Shown here piece after piece: positions 7,011 to 13,890 of a stretch of DNA of 14,513 nucleotides. The first letter of the stretch is position 1, and every line of letters begins with the position of its first letter. Origin of the DNA: Candidatus Woesebacteria bacterium RIFCSPHIGHO2_01_FULL_44_10 (GTDB taxonomy: Bacteria > Patescibacteriota > Microgenomatia > UBA8517); NCBI GenBank assembly GCA_001792465.1, contig MGGO01000033.1, positions 1 through 14,513 on the forward strand, read 5' to 3'. Both the position numbers and the translations under genes were made by a program. Below the pieces are notes generated by a model, which saw nothing but the letters and a program-made list of their open reading frames with translations, made no database searches and was not told the origin of the DNA.

Positions 7011-7900
7011 ATACAAAAAAATGGTATCAGGAAGCGGTTATTAACGGGGTGGCTATGCCTTTCCAAAGACACCGCGATACCAGCCAAAAGCGCTGGGAGA
7101 GATTTATCCGCCCCCTACTTCCCTCGGGCAGAGGTCTGTTGGTTGATTTGGGCTGCAATGCCGGGTTTTATATGAGGAAGGCGGCAGACCTGGGATTTAC
7201 TACCATCGGGGTTGAAATCGACGAGGATTACTTAGAACACGCCCGATATTGGGAGTCCCAGGATCCAAGGGGGGTGACCATCATTAAAGAAGATATTTCT
7301 AAATACGATTTGCCGGCCTGCCAGGTGGCCCTATTGGCCAACGTTCATTATTGGTTAACCAAACCGCAACTTACAAAGCTCGTCAACAACTTAAAAGAAA
7401 GAGTATTGAGCGTCATCGTCGTCGGTAGGCACGCCAGATCCCAGCGGCACAAATCGCCCTGCGATCTAACCTCGCTGAGGGCCTTATTTTCCGACTTCAT
7501 TGGAGATAAATCAGTCATTGGTTATAAACATTACTCAGTTATCTTTATCAATCCTCGGTTAACAGAAAAAAATGTTGATGAAGTTTTTAATAACCAGCCT
7601 TTAGTTAGAAGCAGAAAGTTTTTACCTTCTTTTAGTAAACTGATTGACGACCCTTCCGATCCGACCAACTCCGACTATTACCGCTACCTTAAATGGCGGG
7701 GTTTTGAGAATCCGAAAGAGTTATTAATGGGTCGGGTTGACTTGATTGCCGACGTGCGTAAAAATGGCATCAAAAATCCGTTATTATTAGGCCGAACGGT
7801 CAACGGCCAGTACGAAAAAGACAGATTGTCTGACGGCGATCATCGAATCGTAATCGCCAAAAAATTAGGTATCAAAAAAGTAATTTGCAAAATCAGATGA
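7007..7900 (+). CDS. SAM-dependent methyltransferase fused to a ParB/Srx-like C-terminal domain
   Basis: The 297-residue protein begins with a class I methyltransferase. Motif I is LVDLGCNAG (45-53), G68-V-E-I-D gives the acidic AdoMet-ribose residue, and E95-D (95-96) and the N112-V-H-Y-W strand form later motifs. From about residue 200 a second domain of about 95 residues follows. It has D245-L-I-A-D-V-R-K-N-G-I-K-N-P-L-L-L, then D276-G-D-H-R280 and A284-K-K-L-G-I-K-K-V. Its N-G-x-x-x-P ... D-G-x-H-R ... A-x-x-L-G layout is that of ParB N-terminal / sulfiredoxin-like domains. Some of these bind nucleotides or act as small-molecule kinases (for example SbnI, serine kinases). What it does when joined to a methyltransferase is unknown. 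Both ends overlap neighbours as ATGA, so it is tightly coupled to the two GT-B paralogues around it. Confidence 0.7.
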   Translation: MNTKKWYQEAVINGVAMPFQRHRDTSQKRWERFIRPLLPSGRGLLVDLGCNAGFYMRKAADLGFTTIGVEIDEDYLEHARYWESQDPRGVTIIKEDISKYDLPACQVALLANVHYWLTKPQLTKLVNNLKERVLSVIVVGRHARSQRHKSPCDLTSLRALFSDFIGDKSVIGYKHYSVIFINPRLTEKNVDEVFNNQPLVRSRKFLPSFSKLIDDPSDPTNSDYYRYLKWRGFENPKELLMGRVDLIADVRKNGIKNPLLLGRTVNGQYEKDRLSDGDHRIVIAKKLGIKKVICKIR

Positions 7901-8733
7901 ATATTTCCTTTTTTGCCAGTGCTTATTATATGGGAATCGATCCGACACGGTCGACCAAACCAACTTTATTCCGAGGCTCATCCCTCATCCGCGGCGAGCA
8001 GGTGGCGCAGTTTCTCGGCGGCAAATATAACCCCACCGAAGGCTTTGAAAATGACCTTATTATCCATATCAAGCCCAAATCAATCAACTGGGTCAAAATG
8101 GGTGGCTGGGTTGACATCGTCGACGGCGGACACCACATGATCGAGCAGCTGCAAACCCGTCCGGATATTAAAATCATTGCCTACACACCCTTAAGCGCCA
8201 AATATCTTAAGGGGATACTGAAAAACAAAATCGTGGTTATTCCCGAGCATCATTGCAATTTCGAAAGGGCGCAAAGAACAAGAAAAAGGATCGCAACTGC
8301 CGGGATCGTTACCTCACCGTCCCCCCTGGCCGAGATAGTCTATGGCGAAATCAAAAAGCGGCTTAAAAAAATTGGGGTTAACTTCTTAACTTATTATCAT
8401 TTCCAAAACAGGCAAGACGTCGTCGATTTCTACAAACGGATAGATTTCCAGGTGATTGGAAATCTTGGCTTTAGCCCGGATAACCCCCTTAGGCACCCAA
8501 ATAAGATCGTCAACGCCGCTTCGTTTGGCATTCCCACAATTGCCTTTTGGATGCTCGGATATCAGGAATTTCAAGACAACTACATTCCAATCCGGAGCAT
8601 GGATGAATTGGAAAAAGAGGTAGCAAAACTTAAAAATAAGCGTTATTATGACGAATTCGCCAGTAAAATCACGAGGGCCGCAGAAAAATACCATGTTGAG
8701 AATGTCGCTAAAAAATATCGGTCACTGACATGA
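7897..8733 (+). CDS. GT-B-like glycosyltransferase, paralogue 2
   Basis: The 278-residue protein is a paralogue of the product of 6186-7010. Shared landmarks include F-x-G-S-S-L-I-R-G-E-Q near the N-terminus, then IPEHHCNFE, HFQNRQDVVDFYKRIDFQ, and K-I-V-N-A-A-S-F-G-I-P. The C-terminal helices carry A-A-E-K-Y-H-V. Compared with the first paralogue it has extra residues around M-G-I-D-P-T-R-S-T-K near the N-terminus and G-F-S-P-D-N-P before the donor-binding helix. It probably adds a sugar similar to that of its paralogue or acts at another position (inference). The start at 7897 was chosen over 7885 because 7897 gives the same N-terminus as the paralogue and an ATGA overlap with the previous stop. 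It also ends in an ATGA overlap. Confidence 0.7.
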   Translation: MNISFFASAYYMGIDPTRSTKPTLFRGSSLIRGEQVAQFLGGKYNPTEGFENDLIIHIKPKSINWVKMGGWVDIVDGGHHMIEQLQTRPDIKIIAYTPLSAKYLKGILKNKIVVIPEHHCNFERAQRTRKRIATAGIVTSPSPLAEIVYGEIKKRLKKIGVNFLTYYHFQNRQDVVDFYKRIDFQVIGNLGFSPDNPLRHPNKIVNAASFGIPTIAFWMLGYQEFQDNYIPIRSMDELEKEVAKLKNKRYYDEFASKITRAAEKYHVENVAKKYRSLT

Positions 8734-9410
8734 ATGACATCACTATCATTTATTATTCATCAAACCGGGAAAAATCGGAGTTTGAGGCCAGAATCAGGGA
8801 TAATATCCTAAAAGTCAGTGGTGACTTGCCCATTATTAGTGTTACCCAGAAGCCAATTAATTTTGGCAAAAACATCGTTGTCGGGGACGTGGGAGCTAGC
8901 GGCTTTAACATGTTTCGCCAGGTGCAAATTGCTCTCCAAGAAGCCAAAACCCGCTTTGTTCTCTCCGCCGAGGCCGATTGCCTCTACCCACCGGACTACT
9001 TCACTTTCGTGCCTGAGAGGGATAATCTTTGTTACCGTAATAAAAACCTATACGTTATGCCCCAACACCGACCTTACTTCTGGAAAAAAGAAGAAGGGGC
9101 CACCCACGCTCAAATTGTCGGCCGCGAATTTTACTTAAAAACTCTCGATAAACTTTTTGCAGGGGCGCCTAAGTGGTCAGTCGAAGAAAAGAATTTTCCC
9201 AAAGAACGCACCCACAAAAAGCAGCAGGACGTATTTTGGCCCAATGAAATTGAATTATATGAAACCAAAAATCCAGTGGTGCAGGTTAAAACCAGCCAGA
9301 GCATGCGCCATTACACCCACTCCGACCGCACCGCCCGTCATCAACTCCCTTACTGGGGTAAAGGCCGGGAGTTTAGAAAGCGATATTATGATATTGGTTA
9401 CCGGCATTAA
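8730..9410 (+). CDS. GT-A-like (family 2-like) glycosyltransferase
   Basis: The 226-residue protein starts with a strand reading D-I-T-I-I-Y-Y-S-S-N (3-12), as in GT2-like proteins. R75-F-V-L-S-A-E-A-D-C (75-84) provides an E-A-D acidic motif in the DxD position at the end of a strand. Y86-P-P-D-Y-F follows, as in GT-A enzymes where the next residues shape the donor site. After a variable middle rich in Lys and Glu, the C-terminal part has a His-rich stretch, M192-R-H-Y-T-H-S-D-R, which could supply a metal or acceptor ligand. The protein is short for a GT2 and has no membrane anchor. Sugar and acceptor are unknown. The start overlaps the previous stop as ATGA; the end overlaps the next gene by 23 bp. 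Confidence 0.6.
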   Translation: MNDITIIYYSSNREKSEFEARIRDNILKVSGDLPIISVTQKPINFGKNIVVGDVGASGFNMFRQVQIALQEAKTRFVLSAEADCLYPPDYFTFVPERDNLCYRNKNLYVMPQHRPYFWKKEEGATHAQIVGREFYLKTLDKLFAGAPKWSVEEKNFPKERTHKKQQDVFWPNEIELYETKNPVVQVKTSQSMRHYTHSDRTARHQLPYWGKGREFRKRYYDIGYRH

Positions 9411-9936
9411 AGGATTTATTGGTTCTTACGTTGTAGCTTATCTGACTAAAAAAGGATACAACGCGGTTGGTATTAATGAAGATATCCGCGACATTGAAGC
9501 CTTGCGACCATATTTTAAGGATGCAGACCTTGTCATCCACGCCGCAGGCAAAGTCAAAAAAGGAATTCCAAACCCGGAAATTTACCACACAATAAATGTC
9601 TTGGGAACTAAAAATGTAACAGATTTATGTTTGGAATACGGCTGCAAACTAATTCATCTCGGCTCGGCTGCAACTACAGCTGGTGGTGATATTACTGTAA
9701 GAAAGTATGTAGAAAGTAAGCAAGAGTCTCAAAAAATAGTCGAAGACTATGCCCTCCACAAGGGACTTAAAGCAGTTGTTTTAAGACTATGTGTAATCTA
9801 TAACAAGGAAAACAATACGGGAAGGAGCGGGGCAAGGTATCCGGTTGAGCGGCTGGTGGTGGATTTTGAAAACATAATCAAGACTCATGATTTTAAAACT
9901 TACAAATTATTTGATTATTCGAATGTTAGGGCATGA
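9388..9936 (+). CDS. Short NAD(P)-dependent sugar epimerase/dehydratase (extended SDR)
   Basis: The 182-residue protein begins MILVTGIKGFIGS: TG-x-x-GF-x-G (5-12) is the dinucleotide-binding motif of extended short-chain dehydrogenases. D47-A-D-L-V-I-H-A-A-G is the next strand. G92-S-A-A (92-95) supplies the catalytic Ser, and Y107-V-E-S-K111 is the active YxxxK pair. R133-L-C-V-I-Y (133-138) matches the family R-x-x-N-V-Y strand, with Cys for Asn. Extended SDRs of this kind are usually 300 or more residues; here the chain ends soon after, so most of the substrate-binding C-terminal domain is absent. The catalytic core is intact, so it may be a naturally small oxidoreductase or a truncated gene. 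It would change or make a nucleotide-sugar for the neighbouring transferases (inference). The start at 9388 places the TG motif at the N-terminus and lies 23 bp inside the previous gene. Confidence 0.75.
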   Translation: MILVTGIKGFIGSYVVAYLTKKGYNAVGINEDIRDIEALRPYFKDADLVIHAAGKVKKGIPNPEIYHTINVLGTKNVTDLCLEYGCKLIHLGSAATTAGGDITVRKYVESKQESQKIVEDYALHKGLKAVVLRLCVIYNKENNTGRSGARYPVERLVVDFENIIKTHDFKTYKLFDYSNVRA

Positions 9937-11378
9937 AAAATATCTTTTTTTATATCTACCCGGAACATGAATTTGCTCCGGAATATGTTTTGATGTCTGA
10001 AGCACAGATTGACAACAGTCTTGATTACTGGCGGCCTGAAGACATCATTGTCGTTACTAACTTTCCTTGGGAATATCACGGCGTTAAAGCCACGGTTGTG
10101 GGCGACGAACTCAACGCCAAGGTCCAATCCCACGGCACATCTGCCTCCAACAAGCCGATTACCATCCAGTATTTGATCAAGCATGGACTTGTTGACGAAA
10201 TTAACTGGTTTCATGATTGGGATATTTTCCAACTGGCGTCGCTTGATTTGCCTGCACTCGATGGCGATATCGGATTTGTCGACTACGGCTATAAACCAAG
10301 GATCAACTTAGGCAGCATCTTTTTTAAGCCCAGCGCTTTGGATGTATTCGGCTGGATTGAAAGTGCAATTGATAAATACAAAGTTAACGAAGAAGAAGCA
10401 ACAAATGTTTTAATAAAGAAAAATTTCAACAATATTAGCAGTCGGTTTAGGAGGCTCAATACGACCTACAACATCGAAATGCGCGATCTTGATCGTGCGA
10501 TTGCTCGGGCCGATAAACCACTTCGAATTGCCCACTTTCCACCTTATGAACCAAAGTACCTGCATAAAGCAAAAAAAATAACACCGCCAAAATTAACCAA
10601 ACTGCTCGGCGAGCGGTTTTTTGAAAAGCAAAAGGGGATGAAAAACTTACTTGTCTATATTAGCCCAGACAAGACATATCTTCCCGAATACGCCAAAATG
10701 ATTGAGGTCCAAATTGACAATTCACTGCTCTTTTGGAATAAAGAGGACATAATCCTATTCACCAACTTCCCATGGGAATATCACGGAATAAAAGCGCTTG
10801 TCGGGCCGGACAATCTTATCAATGAATCCTATGCTACCAACGAACGCGGCATCATCAATAGTAAAATAAATGCCATTATTTATCTTCTCGAGAACAAGAT
10901 CATCGAACAATTAACTTGGTTCCATGATTTCGATAGCTTCCAATTAGCCCCACTTGACCTTCCACCAATAGTCGGAGACATTGGAGTTACCTGCTATGGA
11001 ATTTACCCGGAGAGCAAGTTAATTCCCCTTGGCAGAAAGTTTGATGTGAGGGTAAATTTCGGTAGCGTCTTTCTTAAGCCCAAGAGCCTTGACATCTTCA
11101 AGTTACTACTTGAAAAAATGGAAAGGGACAACCTATACGAAGAGGACGCAATGACCATCATGTACGATGAAGATTACGAAAATATCCGCCCGCGTATTCA
11201 GGTGATGAACAAAACATACAACATCGGGAAGAGATGTGTGAGAAGCAACATCCAGATTGCGGATAAACCCATTCGAGTCGCCCATTTTCCGCCTTATATG
11301 TCCAACGTACTTTATAAATTCAGGCGGATACTCCCCGAGAGATTAGCCGGGTTGTTAGACGAAAAATTTAAAGAATGA
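9933..11378 (+). CDS. Tandem fusion of two GT-A-like glycosyltransferase domains (array copies 1 and 2)
   Basis: The 481-residue protein consists of two copies of one domain. Copy 1 (residues 1-235) has IDNSL-x-YW (26-33), TNFPWEYHG (42-50), HDWD (94-97), D117-Y-G-Y and HFPPY (201-205). Copy 2 (236-481) restarts with MKNLLVYISP, then TNFPWEYHG, HDFD (331-334) and HFPPY near its end. The HD-x-D element follows a predicted strand and acts like the DxD of GT-A enzymes; the late His motif resembles the third metal ligand of GT8-like enzymes. Both are inferences, as I cannot name the family. Other copies of the domain are separate genes of about 230 residues, so this is a fusion. The internal ATG at 10638 could start copy 2 alone, but the preceding AAAAGGGG sits too close to be a good ribosome site. 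Both ends overlap neighbours as ATGA. Confidence 0.7.
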   Translation: MKNIFFYIYPEHEFAPEYVLMSEAQIDNSLDYWRPEDIIVVTNFPWEYHGVKATVVGDELNAKVQSHGTSASNKPITIQYLIKHGLVDEINWFHDWDIFQLASLDLPALDGDIGFVDYGYKPRINLGSIFFKPSALDVFGWIESAIDKYKVNEEEATNVLIKKNFNNISSRFRRLNTTYNIEMRDLDRAIARADKPLRIAHFPPYEPKYLHKAKKITPPKLTKLLGERFFEKQKGMKNLLVYISPDKTYLPEYAKMIEVQIDNSLLFWNKEDIILFTNFPWEYHGIKALVGPDNLINESYATNERGIINSKINAIIYLLENKIIEQLTWFHDFDSFQLAPLDLPPIVGDIGVTCYGIYPESKLIPLGRKFDVRVNFGSVFLKPKSLDIFKLLLEKMERDNLYEEDAMTIMYDEDYENIRPRIQVMNKTYNIGKRCVRSNIQIADKPIRVAHFPPYMSNVLYKFRRILPERLAGLLDEKFKE

Positions 11379-11947
11379 TGAATATCACTCCCCTTTGTAA
11401 AATAGCCTTTAGATACGGAACGGATAAATGTCCGCAGATTGGCCACCATTATACCCCGTTCTATTACAAATTATTAAGAAACAGGAGAAAGACAGTAAAA
11501 AAAGTGTTAGAAATAGGGATCGGAAGTCGGGTAACGATGCCGGGGGTTCCAGATCATTATCAAACTGGTGCCAGTCTTTTGATGTGGCGGGATTTTTTCC
11601 CGAATGCGCAGATTTATGGAGTTGATATTGACCCAAGTACCATCTTCCAGTCTGAGCGCATCACGACCTTTTTGTTGGATACCAGGGAAAGTTCTAGTCT
11701 ATCAAAACTCATCGGCGACATCGGTTCTGACATTGACTTGGTAATAGACGACGGCAGCCATAATGGGAGAAGCCAAATACAGGTCGTCTCTACTCTCATG
11801 CCCATCCTTAAAAAAAACTGTATTTATGTTATTGAAGATGCCAGACAGCCGTTTGCAATTAGAGATTGGTTACGGCGTTCATATGCTTGCCAAGCATTTG
11901 TATTCCCCAGGGCGGGTGACGCTTTGGTGGTTGTTAAAAAAAGATGA
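11375..11947 (+). CDS. MycE/TylF-like sugar O-methyltransferase, copy 1
   Basis: The 190-residue protein follows the pattern of metal-dependent class I O-methyltransferases that act on sugar hydroxyls of natural products (MycE, MycF/TylF). Landmarks are G15-T-D-K with H25-Y (substrate/AdoMet side), LEIGIGS (45-51, motif I), GASLLMWRDFFPNA (65-78), and Y81-G-V-D-I-D with the AdoMet-ribose acid. The metal and catalytic segment is V123-I-D-D-G-S-H, followed by V152-I-E-D. It likely O-methylates a sugar added by the adjacent transferases (inference). By hand alignment it is about 55% identical to the product of 13297-13869. Two start codons overlap here (11375 and 11378). The second aligns better with the paralogue; the first gives the ATGA overlap. 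The end overlaps the next gene as ATGA. Confidence 0.8.
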   Translation: MMNITPLCKIAFRYGTDKCPQIGHHYTPFYYKLLRNRRKTVKKVLEIGIGSRVTMPGVPDHYQTGASLLMWRDFFPNAQIYGVDIDPSTIFQSERITTFLLDTRESSSLSKLIGDIGSDIDLVIDDGSHNGRSQIQVVSTLMPILKKNCIYVIEDARQPFAIRDWLRRSYACQAFVFPRAGDALVVVKKR

Positions 11948-12630
11948 AAAATCTAATGATTTATATCAACCCAAGTCGGCATTTTGACGACGAACATACG
12001 CGCTACGCCCCGATCCAAATCGACAACAGCCTCAAATACTGGAAGCCTGAGGAGATTCTTTTGGTAACCAACTTTCCATACAAATATCACGACATAAAAG
12101 CGTGTGAGGTGCCGGACAACTTGTTTTTTAAATTCTGGCGCACCAGCAGCAAGATCAATGCGATCGTTTATTTATTAGAAAACAAAATTTTAACGGAGTC
12201 GGCCTGGATGCATGATTTTGACGCTTTTCAGGTTAACCCCTTTAAACTTAGGCTGAAACAAGATCTTGGGTTAACCGATTATGGCTGGAAACCCAAAATC
12301 AATACCGGCAGTTTTTTCTTTAAACCCACGGCCTTAGATATCTTCAAGTGGATAAAGAAAGACATGTACAAGCGCCAGGCCGCCGAAGAAGACATTTTGT
12401 GGATTCTTTATAAAGAAAATTTCAGAAACATCCGCGCTCGTTGCCAAAAGTTAAATATCACATATAATTTAGGCAAAAGAAATGTCGAATTTAACCTCCA
12501 AATCGCCGATAAACCAATTAGGGTGTTCCATTTCCATCCTTACCGGGAAAGTCTTTTTCAAAAATTTAAACCACACTTACCAGATAGTCTGGCCAAATTA
12601 ATCTATGAAAAATCTCCTAATCTATCTTAA
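11944..12630 (+). CDS. GT-A-like glycosyltransferase of the array, copy 3
   Basis: The 228-residue single-domain member of the repeated family has IQIDNSL (24-30), TNFPYKYHD (42-50), HDFD (90-93), L110-T-D-Y-G (110-114), TGSFFFKPTALDIF (121-134), the acidic E148-E-D-I-L-W, TYNLGKR (173-179) and HFHPY (196-200). It aligns with copy 4 without gaps over the first 200 residues, with about 65% identity by hand count, so copies 3 and 4 are the most recent duplicates. Predicted role: sugar transfer in the cytoplasm using a metal held by HD-x-D and the late His motif (inference). Its last eight codons read through the start of copy 4 in another frame, giving a C-terminus (E-K-S-P-N-L-S) unlike the others. 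Confidence 0.72.
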   Translation: MKNLMIYINPSRHFDDEHTRYAPIQIDNSLKYWKPEEILLVTNFPYKYHDIKACEVPDNLFFKFWRTSSKINAIVYLLENKILTESAWMHDFDAFQVNPFKLRLKQDLGLTDYGWKPKINTGSFFFKPTALDIFKWIKKDMYKRQAAEEDILWILYKENFRNIRARCQKLNITYNLGKRNVEFNLQIADKPIRVFHFHPYRESLFQKFKPHLPDSLAKLIYEKSPNLS

Positions 12631-13300
12631 TCCGCGCAAGAGTTTCGACGACGAGTACACGCGCTACGCCGAAATCCAGATTGACAACAATCTCTACTAC
12701 TGGAGACCAGAGGACCTTCTCGTGGTTACCAACTTCCCCTGGCAGTACCACGGCGTCAAAGCCATTGAGGTCCCTGACAATCTGTTTTGCGAGTGGGATG
12801 CCCGAACCAGCAAAGTCCCTGCTATTATTTACCTTTTGGAGAATCAGATCCTAACCGAGGAGGCCTGGTTTCATGATTTTGACACTTTTCAAAATCACCT
12901 ATTTGAGGTCAAACTGACGCATGACCTGGGACTCACCGACTACGGCTGGAAAGAAAAGTGGAACACGGGCAGTTTTTTTTTCAAGCCTACGGCTTTGGAT
13001 ATTTTCCACTGGCTTTGGGATCTTTCTAACCAAAAACAAGCCAACGAAGAACCAATCTTGTGGGAACTCTACCGGGACAACGTTAATAATATCCGCGCGC
13101 GCTGCCAAAAAATGAACCTCACCTACAATCTGGGTAAAAGATATGTTGAGACAACCATCCCCATGGCTGAGCAGCCGATTAAAGTTGTCCATTTCCATCC
13201 CTATTGGCGCCCCGACCGCTTGGAGCGCTTTAAAAAACTCTTTTTGTCAGAAACTTTAATTAAACTTTTGGACGAGAAAAACCCGAGGAGCAAAAAATGA
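12605..13300 (+). CDS. GT-A-like glycosyltransferase of the array, copy 4
   Basis: The 231-residue protein has the same landmarks as copy 3: IQIDNNL (24-30), TNFPWQYHG (42-50), HDFD (90-93), LTDYG (110-114), TGSFFFKPTALDIF (121-134), N147-E-E-P-I-L-W, TYNLGKR (173-179) and HFHPY (196-200). Divergence between copies 3 and 4 is concentrated around residues 61-69, 137-146 and 183-190. These spots could sit at the acceptor or donor pocket and set specificity (inference). The start at 12605 gives the MKNLLIY N-terminus shared by all copies and lies 26 bp inside the previous gene. The end overlaps the methyltransferase gene as ATGA. Confidence 0.72.
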   Translation: MKNLLIYLNPRKSFDDEYTRYAEIQIDNNLYYWRPEDLLVVTNFPWQYHGVKAIEVPDNLFCEWDARTSKVPAIIYLLENQILTEEAWFHDFDTFQNHLFEVKLTHDLGLTDYGWKEKWNTGSFFFKPTALDIFHWLWDLSNQKQANEEPILWELYRDNVNNIRARCQKMNLTYNLGKRYVETTIPMAEQPIKVVHFHPYWRPDRLERFKKLFLSETLIKLLDEKNPRSKK

Positions 13301-13869
13301 AAACAACCCCGCTTTGTCGACTGGCCCACAAATATGGGACGGATAAATGCCCCCAACTTGGTCATAGCTATACGCCATTTTATTATCAGCTGCTTAAAAA
13401 CAAGAGGCGGGAAGTCAAGAAAGTTTTAGAAATCGGAATTGGCAGTCGCGAGACGATGCAGTGGACGCCGGAGCATTATCAGGTGGGGGCGAGTTTACGT
13501 ATGTGGCGGGATTTTTTTCCAAACGCGATTGTTTACGGGGTTGACCGGGACTCAACTACGATGTTCAAGGCAGCGCGGATCAAAACAATCTTAATGAGTA
13601 CGACTCGTGTGGCTAATTTACAAAAATTGATCGACGATATCGGCCCGGATATTGATTTACTGGTTGACGACGGGCCACACAACGAGAGGTTCCAACTTCA
13701 AACGGCAAGAACAATAATTCCACTGATTAAAAAAAGCTGCCTTTACATCATCGAGGACGTCACACGGCCAGAGACTGTCAAAGAGCAACTGACTGAGTTT
13801 GATTGCCGGATCGTTAAGTCTCCGGACGGGCGCAGACAGGATAATCTGGTCGTTATTGAGAAGCAATAA
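13297..13869 (+). CDS. MycE/TylF-like sugar O-methyltransferase, copy 2
   Basis: The 190-residue protein is a paralogue of the product of 11375-11947. It shares GTDK (14-17), LEIGIGS (44-50), GASLRMWRDFFPNA (64-77), Y80-G-V-D, and the metal segment V123-D-D-G-P-H, where the Ser of copy 1's DDGSH is Pro; V-I-E-D is I-I-E-D here. The two differ most in the last 40 residues, apart from a matching D-x-L-V-V-x-x-K end. Sugar O-methylation is inferred, perhaps at a different hydroxyl from copy 1. It sits after two GT copies exactly as copy 1 does, which shows the GT-GT-MT repeat unit. Start overlaps the previous stop as ATGA; a 21 bp gap follows, the largest in the operon. Confidence 0.8.
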   Translation: MKTTPLCRLAHKYGTDKCPQLGHSYTPFYYQLLKNKRREVKKVLEIGIGSRETMQWTPEHYQVGASLRMWRDFFPNAIVYGVDRDSTTMFKAARIKTILMSTTRVANLQKLIDDIGPDIDLLVDDGPHNERFQLQTARTIIPLIKKSCLYIIEDVTRPETVKEQLTEFDCRIVKSPDGRRQDNLVVIEKQ

Positions 13870-13890
13870 GCGAAGCTTGTAATTATCATT

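Noticed and set aside
13856..13890. Possible promoter or small hairpin in the 21 bp gap before array copy 5
   Set aside because: TTGAGA and TGTAAT/TATCAT pairings have poor matches or wrong spacing, and the AAGC/GCTT pairing gives only a 4 bp stem.
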